This document shows, in pieces, positions 57,683-64,000 of a stretch of 64,000 bases of DNA. Made by a program: the position numbers and the translations under genes. The notes below the pieces were generated by a model that ran no database searches, was not told where the DNA came from, and worked only from the letters and a program-made list of their open reading frames with translations. The DNA is taken from the NCBI GenBank assembly GCA_963812415.1, contig CAWEVH010000039.1:14974-78973 (forward strand). Direction: 5' to 3'. Source of the stretch: JACVRW01 sp963812415 (GTDB lineage: Bacteria; Actinomycetota; Thermoleophilia; Solirubrobacterales; Thermoleophilaceae). The first letter of the stretch is position 1; the number at the start of each line of letters is the position of its first letter.

Positions 57683-58686
57683 GTGACCACGCCCGCGTAC
57701 GCGCTCAATGCCGGCTGGCCGCCCAGGTGCGCGTACAGCACGTTGGAGTCCCGCTCGATCTCGCCGCGCGACACGAGGTCGATCATGCCAGCCATCGACT
57801 TCCCCTCGTAGACCGGGTCGGTGATCATGCCCTCGAGCCGCCCAGCCGTGCGGATCGCCTCGATCGTCCGCTCGTCCGGGATCCCGTAGATCCCGGCGTG
57901 GTAGCGCTCGTCGAGCACGATCTCGTCGTCGCGCAGCTCACGCCCCACCTCGATCAGCTCGGCGGTGGCGCGCGCGATCCGCGCCACCTGCGCGCGGGTC
58001 TCCTCCGGCTTGGCCGAGCCGTCGATCCCGATCACCCGCCGCTCGCGCTCCTGGGCCGCGAAGCCGGCCACCATCCCCGCCTGGGTGGAGCCGGTGACCG
58101 AGCAGACCACGATCGTGTCGAAGAACACGCCCAGCTCGCGCTCCTGGCGCTCGACCTCCTGCGCCCAGCTCGCGAAGCCGAGCCCGCCGAGCTCGTGGTC
58201 GGATGCCCCGGCCGGGATCGGGTAGGGCGTGCCGCCCGCGGCCTCGACGTCGGCGAGCGCCTGCTCCCAGCTCTCCTTGAAGCCGATCCCGAAGCCGGCC
58301 TTAACGAGCCGCACGTCGGCCCCCATCAGGCGGCTCAGCTGGATGTTGCCGACACGGTCGTAGACCACGTCCGGCCAGTCCACCCAGCTCTCCTGGACGA
58401 GCACGCAGCCGAGCCCGGTGCGGGCCGCGGCGGCGGCCACCTGCCGGGTGTGGTTCGACTGCACCCCGCCGATCGACACGAGCGTGTCGGCGCCCTTCGC
58501 CAGCGCGTCGGCGACGAGGTACTCGAGCTTGCGCGTCTTGTTGCCGCCGTACGCGAGCCCGCTGTTGCAGTCGTCCCGCTTGGCCCAGAGGGCGGCCCCA
58601 CCGAGGTGATCGCTCAGGCGCTCCAGCCGCTGGATGGGGGAGGGGCCGAAGAGGAGTGGATGCTTGGCGAACGAGTCGAGCCTCAC
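57679..58686 (-). CDS. acdS: 1-aminocyclopropane-1-carboxylate deaminase
   Basis: 335 residues from GTG 58686 (VRLDSFAKHPLLFGPSPIQR), the usual length. PLP lysine region LAYGGNKTRKLEYLVADALA, VSIGGVQSNHTRQVAAAAAR, GCVLVQESWVDWPD, VCSVTGSTQAGMVAGFA. The residues that separate ACC deaminase from D-cysteine desulfhydrase, Glu in YEGKSMAGMIDLV and Leu in YAHLGGQPAL, are both present. It converts ACC, the ethylene precursor of plants, to 2-oxobutyrate and ammonia; typical in rhizosphere soil bacteria. Confidence 0.88.
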   Translation of the reverse strand: MRLDSFAKHPLLFGPSPIQRLERLSDHLGGAALWAKRDDCNSGLAYGGNKTRKLEYLVADALAKGADTLVSIGGVQSNHTRQVAAAAARTGLGCVLVQESWVDWPDVVYDRVGNIQLSRLMGADVRLVKAGFGIGFKESWEQALADVEAAGGTPYPIPAGASDHELGGLGFASWAQEVERQERELGVFFDTIVVCSVTGSTQAGMVAGFAAQERERRVIGIDGSAKPEETRAQVARIARATAELIEVGRELRDDEIVLDERYHAGIYGIPDERTIEAIRTAGRLEGMITDPVYEGKSMAGMIDLVSRGEIERDSNVLYAHLGGQPALSAYAGVVT

Positions 58687-58699
58687 ACTCCTCGGGAGG

Positions 58700-59185
58700 C
58701 TACCCCGCGGTCTCCGTCTCGGTCTCCGTGGCGACCTCGCGCAGCACCTTGACCTTGCGCAGGGTGAGCACGGCCTCGCCCTCGCAGCCACGCTTGGGCA
58801 GCGCGAGCTTGCCGAGCACCCGGACGCGGTCCGTGGGGAGCACGTCCGCGAGGTCGACCGCGCCGCTCAGGTCGCCGTCGGTCACGCCGGCGAAGGACAC
58901 GGTCAGGTTGGCGGTGTCGAACGCCGCCCCGTTGCTCTCGAGCCAGCGCCGCGCATGGCGGTTGGCGCGCACGACGGTCAGGTTGACGCTCGTGCCCTCG
59001 ACGCTCGCGAGCGTGCCGGCGGCGACGAACCCGACCGCGCGGGGCTTCTTGCAGCGCTTCGACTTGGCGCCGCCCTTGCCGGCGGCCTTCTCCCCGCCCG
59101 CCAAGGGCGGCTTGGCGTCCGCGCCGACGACCGGCAGGGCCAGCGTCGCAAGTCCGGCGAGGGCGACCACGATCAGCTTCTTCAC
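58700..59185 (-). CDS. Exported hypothetical protein (161 aa)
   Basis: GTG 59185 with AAGGAGAAAGAC upstream; signal peptide VKKLIVVALAGLATLALPVV. The mature part has a Lys/Gly-rich start (GGEKAAGKGGAKSKRCKKPR) and a beta-barrel-like domain (AVGFVAAGTLASVEGTSVNL; DRVRVLGKLALPKRGCEGEA), with a Thr/Glu tail. Resembles OB-fold-like exported proteins; family not named with confidence. Confidence 0.62.
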   Translation of the reverse strand: MKKLIVVALAGLATLALPVVGADAKPPLAGGEKAAGKGGAKSKRCKKPRAVGFVAAGTLASVEGTSVNLTVVRANRHARRWLESNGAAFDTANLTVSFAGVTDGDLSGAVDLADVLPTDRVRVLGKLALPKRGCEGEAVLTLRKVKVLREVATETETETAG

Positions 59186-59332
59186 GTCTTTCTCCTTGTC
59201 CACCTGCGTTGTCATGTGGAGAAGGGGTGGGCCGCCCGTCCCCGCCCTATCCATCGGCCGCCATGGGCGGGAGCCTTGACCACGGGCGGCGCGGCCTGGA
59301 CGGCGGGTTTCCGGCGTTACAGTGGGCCGAGG

Positions 59333-59980
59333 GTGGAACGGCTGGCCCAACCCGAGTCCGACCAGCTCGCCGCTCTGCGGGCGGGCGACGAGGCCGCGTT
59401 CGGCCGGCTGGTCGACGAGCTGAGCCCGGGACTCAAGCGGATGGCTCGCCTGTACGTGTCGACCGAAGCGGCGGCCGACGAGGTGGTGCAGGAGACGTGG
59501 CTCGGTGTCGTGAAGGGCCTCGACGGCTTCGAAGGCCGCTCCGCGCTCAAGACCTGGATCTTCCGCATCCTGATCAACATTGCGAAGACGCGCGGGGTCC
59601 GCGACGTCCGCTCGCTGCCGTTCTCCTCCGCCTTCGACGCGGCCGACGGCGACGAGGACGACCCCCTCGCCCCCGAGCGCTTCCTCGCGGCCGACCACGA
59701 CCGCTACCCGCGCCACTGGGCGATCCGCCCGTCGCCATGGCCGGAGCATGCGCTCGAGACAGCGGAGACGATCGGGGTGATCCGCGCGGCGGTCGAGCGC
59801 CTGCCGGGGTCCCAGCGCGAGGTGATCACGCTGCGCGACATGGTGGGCTGTACCGCCACCGAGACCTGCGATGCGCTCGGGCTCAGCGAGGCGAACCAGC
59901 GGGTACTGCTGCACCGTGCGCGCACGCGTGTGCGCGCGGCACTCGAGGAGAAGCTGGGCGCGATGGAGCCGATGCTGTGA
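59333..59980 (+). CDS. ECF-type RNA polymerase sigma factor
   Basis: 215 residues from GTG 59333. Sigma region 2: LKRMARLYVSTEAAADEVVQ, ETWLGVVKGLDGFEGRSALK, TWIFRILINIAKTRG. Region 4: RAAVERLPGSQREVITLRDM, TATETCDALGLSEANQRVLL, HRARTRVRAALEEK. A 50-residue acidic linker between them (DADGDEDDPLAPERFLAADH-like) is longer than usual. GTGA overlap with the anti-sigma gene gives the standard ECF pair. Confidence 0.9.
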   Translation: MERLAQPESDQLAALRAGDEAAFGRLVDELSPGLKRMARLYVSTEAAADEVVQETWLGVVKGLDGFEGRSALKTWIFRILINIAKTRGVRDVRSLPFSSAFDAADGDEDDPLAPERFLAADHDRYPRHWAIRPSPWPEHALETAETIGVIRAAVERLPGSQREVITLRDMVGCTATETCDALGLSEANQRVLLHRARTRVRAALEEKLGAMEPML

Positions 59981-60228
59981 GCGGTGCAGGCGATATGACC
60001 TGCCGGGAGCTGGTCGATGTGATCACCGAGTACCTCGAGGGCACGCTCGCCGACGTGGAGCGCGCTCGCTTCGAGGAGCACCTCGGCGACTGCCGTTCCT
60101 GCGCCACCTACCTCGACCAGATGCGCGCCACGATCGCGGCGCTCGGGGAGCTGCGCGAGGAGTCGGTCTCCGCGGAGGCGCGGGCGGAGCTGCTCGAGGC
60201 GTTTCGCGGCTGGAAGCGCCCTGCCTGA
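59977..60228 (+). CDS. Anti-sigma factor, zf-HC2 type
   Basis: 83 residues from GTG 59977, or 77 from ATG 59995 (MTCRELVDVITEYLEGTLAD). The zinc motif is C3-x..-FEEHLGDCRSCATYL (H-x3-C-x2-C). There is no transmembrane segment, so it is a soluble zinc-binding anti-sigma, likely redox-sensing, controlling the overlapping sigma gene. Confidence 0.87.
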   Translation: MSGAGDMTCRELVDVITEYLEGTLADVERARFEEHLGDCRSCATYLDQMRATIAALGELREESVSAEARAELLEAFRGWKRPA

Positions 60229-60285
60229 GCGCCTGTAACGATTCGCACGCAGGTGCCGATACACCCTTCAGAGGGTGAGGCACGA

Positions 60286-60531
60286 ATGAGCTCGAGAGAT
60301 CTGGAGCGATTCCTGGCCGAGCTGGACAGCGGCGAGAGCTTCCTGCTCGCGCCCGACTCGACCGACGCGCTTCGCTCCGCCTGGCGGGAGGCGGCCGAGG
60401 CCGCCCGCGCGGCGTACACGGAGTGGCGGCGGTCGAAGTCGCTCGACGCGTACGCGATCTACCGCGCCTGCGCCGACCGCGCCGACGCTGCCCAGGACGC
60501 ACTCGCCGAGCGCGCGCAGCGCGCGGCGTAG
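60286..60531 (+). CDS. Small helical protein (81 aa)
   Basis: ATG 60286 with GAGGGTGAGG. Begins MSSRDLERFLAELDSGESFL, then SAWREAAEAARAAYTEWRRS, AYAIYRACADRADAAQDALA. Helical, charged, no known family. Directly upstream of the P450 gene. Confidence 0.6.
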   Translation: MSSRDLERFLAELDSGESFLLAPDSTDALRSAWREAAEAARAAYTEWRRSKSLDAYAIYRACADRADAAQDALAERAQRAA

Positions 60532-60532
60532 C

Positions 60533-61795
60533 ATTCGCGCCATCGCCGTCGACCTCAGCGATCCCGCTCGCATCGACACCGGCAGCGTCTGGTTCTGGCA
60601 GCTGCCCGACGAGGAGCGCGAGGAGGCGTTCGCGCTCCTGCGGCGCGAGGCCCCGCTCAGCCCCATGCCGCCCGTCGAGACCGAGCTGATCGGGATCGAC
60701 CAGGAGGACCCCACGGGCTACCGGGCGATGGTGCGCTACGACGACATCCGCCGGATCTCGCGCGACCCCAAGACCTTCTGCTCGGGCCAGGGCGTGTTCG
60801 CCGGCGACGAGCCGGCCGAGATCCGCGAGGCCACGCTGTCCTTCATCGCCATGGACGCGCCGCGCCACACCAAGCTCCGCGGTCTGGTCTCATCGGCCTT
60901 CACGCCCCGTCAGATCGCGCGCATCGAGGCCGGGATCCGGACCGCGGCCGCCGAGATCGTCGACGATGCGGCGCCGACGGGCGGCGGCGACTTCGTGTCG
61001 CTCGTGGCCAAGCGGCTCCCGCTGCGGACGATCTCCGACATGATCGGCGTGCCGGACGCCGACCGCGAACGGGTGGTCGCGGCGGCCGACGCGCTCGTGT
61101 CGACCGGCGACGAGCGCTTCCTGGACGGCCGCGATCCGATGGCGGTGATGGGCGAGGCGATCTGGACGCTGTCCCAGTTCGCCACCGAGATGGCCGCCCA
61201 CCGCGAGCGCCATCCCGCCGACGACCTGATGACCGCGCTCGTGCAGGCGGAGATCGACGGGGAGAAGCTGACCCACGCCGAGATCTCGGCCTGGTTCGTG
61301 CTGCTCTCGGTGGCCGGAAACGACACGACGCGGCACACCACCTCCCACGCCATGCGCGCGCTCACCCTCCATCCCGACCAGCGCGCGCTGATCCTCGAGG
61401 ACCTGGAAGGCCGGCTTGCGCGCGCGGTCGAGGAGTTCGTGCGCTGGGCGACGCCCGTGTTGCACTTCCGTCGCACGGTCACGGCGCCGGTCGAGCTGCA
61501 TGGCGAGCTGCTCGAGCCGGGCGAGAAGGTCGTGCTCTTCTACCTGTCGGGCAATCGCGACGAGGACGCCTTCGACGAGCCGCGCCGCTTCGACGTGACC
61601 CGCGATCCCAACTACCACCTCGGGTTCGGCGGCGGGGGGCCGCACTACTGTCTCGGCGCCTCGCTCGCGCGCACGCAGCTGCGGGCGATCGTCGGGGAGC
61701 TGCTCACCCGTCTGCCCGACCTGGAGGTGGGCGAGCCGGAGCCGCTCGCGAGCGCGTTCATCCGCGGTGTCAAGCGGGCAGGCGACCCGGGGTGA
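60533..61795 (+). CDS. Cytochrome P450
   Basis: P450 fold with AGNDTTRHTTSHAMRA (I-helix), EEFVRWATPVLHFRRTV (ExxR region), and the heme loop LGFGGGGPHYCLGASLARTQ with the Cys ligand. MDAPRHTKLRGLVSSAFTPR and ISWFVLL-type helices resemble the actinobacterial sterol/fatty acid P450 groups (CYP125/142-like). Coding clearly extends upstream of ATG 60665 (VDLSDPARIDTGSVWFWQLP, DEEREEAFALLRREAPLSPM), back to about 60533. No ATG, GTG or TTG precedes that N-terminus in frame, so an ATT start or an indel near the start must be assumed. About 420 residues. Confidence 0.84.
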   Translation: MRAIAVDLSDPARIDTGSVWFWQLPDEEREEAFALLRREAPLSPMPPVETELIGIDQEDPTGYRAMVRYDDIRRISRDPKTFCSGQGVFAGDEPAEIREATLSFIAMDAPRHTKLRGLVSSAFTPRQIARIEAGIRTAAAEIVDDAAPTGGGDFVSLVAKRLPLRTISDMIGVPDADRERVVAAADALVSTGDERFLDGRDPMAVMGEAIWTLSQFATEMAAHRERHPADDLMTALVQAEIDGEKLTHAEISAWFVLLSVAGNDTTRHTTSHAMRALTLHPDQRALILEDLEGRLARAVEEFVRWATPVLHFRRTVTAPVELHGELLEPGEKVVLFYLSGNRDEDAFDEPRRFDVTRDPNYHLGFGGGGPHYCLGASLARTQLRAIVGELLTRLPDLEVGEPEPLASAFIRGVKRAGDPG

Positions 61796-61849
61796 CGTCG
61801 GCGACTGCGCCTTTCTCTCAGAGTGAAGCGTTCGCTCCCCTCTCGCACC

Positions 61850-62395
61850 CCCCCCCCCCCCCCCCTCCTCCTCCCCTCCCCCTCCTCCCCCTCCCCCCCC
61901 CCCTCCCCTCTCCTCCTTGACCTCCCCCCTCTCCCGCTCCTCCCCCCCCCCCCCTACCCCCCCTCCCCCCCCCCTCCTCCCCCCCCCCCCCCCCCCCCTC
62001 CTCTTTCCCCCCCTCCCCTCCCCTCCCTCCCTCCCCTCCCCTTCTACCCCTCCCTCTCCCCCTCCCCCCCCCTTCCCTCTCCTCCCTCCCCCCCCTCTCC
62101 CCCTCCTCCTCCCCCCCCCCTCCCCTCCTCCTCCCCCCCCCCTACTCCCGCTCCTCTCCCCCCTTCTCCCCCCTCTCTCTCCCCTTCCCCCCTCCCCCTC
62201 CCCCTCACTCCTCCTCCTTCCCCTTCCCTCTCCCCTCTCTTCTCTCTCCTCTCCCTCCTCTCCTCCCCTCCTCTCTTTTCCTTTTCTTCCTTCCTCTTCC
62301 TTCCTCCTCTCCTCTCGACTCTCTCTCCCCCCGCCTCTCCCCCCTCTCCCCTTCCGCAATCTCTCTCTCCTCCTCTCCTCATCTTCTCTCCCGCT
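61850..62395. repeat. Pyrimidine-only low-complexity tract, probable artefact
   Basis: About 540 bp is almost pure C with T, often in runs of 8-19 C, then shades into CTCTCC text until about 62480. Long open frames here (Pro/Ser/Leu on one strand, Arg/Gly/Glu on the other) are composition artefacts. Genuine coding text resumes near 62525. It looks like low-quality sequence rather than biology; real sequence missing at this point cannot be excluded. Confidence 0.85.
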
Positions 62396-62524
62396 TAGTC
62401 GATCTTGGTTCGGCGACCGCTGCCCCTCTTCTTTCTCTCCCCTCTCTCCTCCCCTTCCCATCCTCTTGTCATCTCTCCTCCCTTCTCACCGCAGCGACGA
62501 GAGCGGCATCGGAGTGCGGATGGC

Positions 62525-62731
62525 TCAGAGGGCGGCGGCGATCGCCAAGGCACCTCGACGCCGTCGCGGTGAAGGCGAGAGGCGGACCAGCGAGGCGCCG
62601 ACTACGGTTTCGACGCACCAGCGCACCTTCTCCGGATCGATTCCGGTCTCGAGGGCGGTGCGTCGGATCGCCTGCTCGCGGTCGAGGCCCTCGGCCTCGC
62701 CGCGCCGCACTCGCCGCGCGACCGAGGCCAC
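62525..62731 (-). CDS. Small helical protein (68 aa), tentative
   Basis: From GTG 62731: ASVARRVRRGEAEGLDREQA followed by IRRTALETGIDPEKVRWCVE. Codon third positions are GC-rich in the first 45 codons and the helical pattern is regular, which favours coding. The C-terminal 20 residues (RLSPSPRRRRGALAIAAAL) look less convincing, and the gene lies next to the damaged tract. No family. Confidence 0.38.
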   Translation of the reverse strand: MASVARRVRRGEAEGLDREQAIRRTALETGIDPEKVRWCVETVVGASLVRLSPSPRRRRGALAIAAAL

Positions 62732-63121
62732 AGCCTCTTGCGTGTCAAGGGGGGTCCATGACGGGTCATCTGTCCTTTCTGGCTTGGCCTAACTACGGTG
62801 TCCAAAGATCCCGTCTGCGTGCCTTTGCCGCCAGTAGAGCCAACCGACATTCGGGTGTCGGTTTCCCGCCAACTCGAGCTCGCGGTCGCGCAGAAGCGCC
62901 ACCCCGATGCGGTGGCTGGCGCTGCTGCTTGTCGTCCAACTCAGGCGTCTGGGCGCATCTACTGCAGACGCCTCCCTTCACGCGAAAGCGCAAGCGCGGG
63001 TGCAGCGGGCGCGTGTGCAGCGGACGTCCGCTCGGGCGGCGACTGGGAGAAGTTGAAAAGTGTGCCGGGGCCACGGAGGAGCGTGTGTTTCGGGGGCATC
63101 AGCTTGCCGCTGTCACCTCGC
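62732..63121. other. Gap of 390 bp without a supported gene
   Basis: Several frames are open on both strands but none shows family resemblance, a ribosome site or consistent codon use. It follows the 3' end of the desaturase gene; I see no clear terminator. Confidence 0.4.
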
Positions 63122-64000
63122 TTATCGCTCGTCGCCGGAGGCCGATCCGGCCCGCTCGAGGGCCCTGATGAACACGCCCCCGAGGTCGAGCTCGCGGCGG
63201 CGGAGGCCGTGGAACGCGGATGTGGGAAACGCATGGTGGTTGTTGTGCCAGGACTCGCCGAGGGTCGCGAGGGACAGCCAGGCCACGTTGGTGGAGCGGT
63301 CCTTGGTCGCGAAGCGCCGGCGGCCGAAGAAGTGGCAGATCGAGTTCGCCACTGCTGAAAGTCGCGTGATGCAACAAAAAAGACCCACCAGCCACCCCAC
63401 ACGAGAGTCATGAGCGCGCCTGTGAAGGTTCCCTTCCACCGGGAGGCCCAGGAGAAACGGGATCGCCAGGCTGGCCAGGATCAGCGGTTTCTCGGCACCA
63501 TCGATCCGCCGCAAACCGGGGTCCTTGAGGAGGTCCGCCGCGTAGCGGCGCTGGTCGGCCTGTCCGACCGCGTTGAAGAGCCAGCCGATGTGGGCGTGCC
63601 AGAGGCCACTCAGGGCTCCAGACACCCCGGGGCCGGCCTCGTGGGGGCTGTGCGGGTCACCTTCCTGGTCGGTGAAGACGTGATGCTTGCGGTGGTCGGC
63701 CACCCACTTGATCACCGAGCCTTCGACCGCCAACGTGCCGAACACAGCTAACGCATAGCGGACGGCGGGATAGGTCTGAAACGAGCGGTGGGTGAGCAGG
63801 CGGTGAAAGCCCACGGTGATCCCCAGGCAGGTGGCCACGTAGCCCACGGCCAAAACAGCCAGATCAATCCGATTCGACGAACCGGCCCCAAAGCATCACG
63901 GCCGCGAGCACGAAGGCGGCCAACGGGATCACGATCGCGGCGACATTCGTGAGCTGGTGGGCGATGCTATGGCCGCCGCCACAGTCCGATGCCGCGCCGG
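63122..64000 (-). pseudogene. Acyl-CoA delta-9 desaturase, several frameshifts, 5' end outside
   Basis: The membrane desaturase histidine boxes are all present: GFHRLLTHRSFQTYPAVRYA (HxxxxH), DHRKHHVFTDQEGDPHSP (HxxHH) and GESWHNNHHAFPTSAFHGLR (HxxHH), with NSICHFFGRRRFATKDRS between. The coding frame changes repeatedly: near 63870 (before LAVLAVGYVATCLG), around 63440 and 63350-63400, where fragments GTFTGALMTLVWGG and LLHHATF are found in other frames. The N-terminus (IAHQLTNVAAIVIPLAAFVL) runs off the window. It would introduce a double bond in C16-C18 acyl chains. Clustered errors near the C/T tract suggest poor sequence rather than decay. Confidence 0.85.

Noticed and set aside
61823..62792. 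Long proline/serine-rich and arginine/glycine-rich open frames on both strands
   Set aside because: They come from the pyrimidine-only tract and have no codon structure; treated as artefact.

Overview
The window is a high-GC, gene-dense actinobacterial chromosome segment. The GC-rich third codon positions, frequent GTG starts, 4-bp ATGA/GTGA gene overlaps, a deazaflavin-type nitroreductase, an aa3/caa3 oxidase of the A2 (YSHP) type and an actinobacterial-style ydaO leader all fit. A deep-branching class such as Thermoleophilia is my best guess, but that is inference and no rRNA or tRNA gene was found. The sequence has draft quality: glmS and alr, which should be essential, each carry one apparent frameshift, several other genes do too, and 61850-62395 is a nearly pure C/T tract that looks like an artefact.

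Layout. 1-11300: mixed accessory genes (exported proteins, PhoX-like phosphatase, MBL-fold protein, LDH-like dehydrogenase, FN3 protein, MarR regulator with an orphan LivM permease, Fur-boxed thioredoxin-reductase-like protein, drug-type ABC exporter, DUF2867). 11359-17163: a 6 x 16-residue LNPQPLPP repeat protein, a zinc-ribbon protein, and a VOC (glyoxalase-fold) gene split in two by a 4.79-kb integrated element. The element has an 11-bp att core at both ends (12138 and 16929), paired GCTAACG direct repeats inside each end, short phage-like genes, a terminase-small-subunit-like gene, a lysyl-oxidase-like exported protein and tiny exported peptides, but no recognisable integrase. 17145-24952: hydrolase, ArsR/SRPBCC pair, methyltransferases, MFS exporter, VOC and cupin proteins, and an M23 peptidase preceded by a c-di-AMP (ydaO) riboswitch.

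25235-35503 is the core block: rplM-rpsI (S9 with a long acidic extension), glmM-glmS-acpS-nnr, CBS protein, alr, tRNA nucleotidyltransferase, HIT protein, cold-shock protein and infA. It joins amino-sugar and D-alanine supply for peptidoglycan to translation and metabolite repair. 37747-47137 is a respiratory block: a diheme c-type cytochrome, coxB(with fused cytochrome c)-coxA-tandem USP-coxC-small TM peptide on the minus strand, then a subunit-IV-like protein plus another tiny TM peptide. A MITE-like insertion with 8-bp target duplication (46452-46803) lies between a CBS gene and the subunit-IV gene. 47153-61795 holds galK, a MepA-like endopeptidase, GST-like protein, a YtkA-like/cytochrome c pair, a broken Baeyer-Villiger-type monooxygenase, an AAA ATPase, an ACC deaminase-VOC pair, an ECF sigma/anti-sigma pair and a P450. 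The window ends in a damaged acyl-CoA desaturase gene running off the edge.

Best candidates for something undescribed: the integrase-less element in the VOC gene with its 36-residue exported peptide, the LNPQPLPP repeat protein, and the mobile palindromic repeat family.
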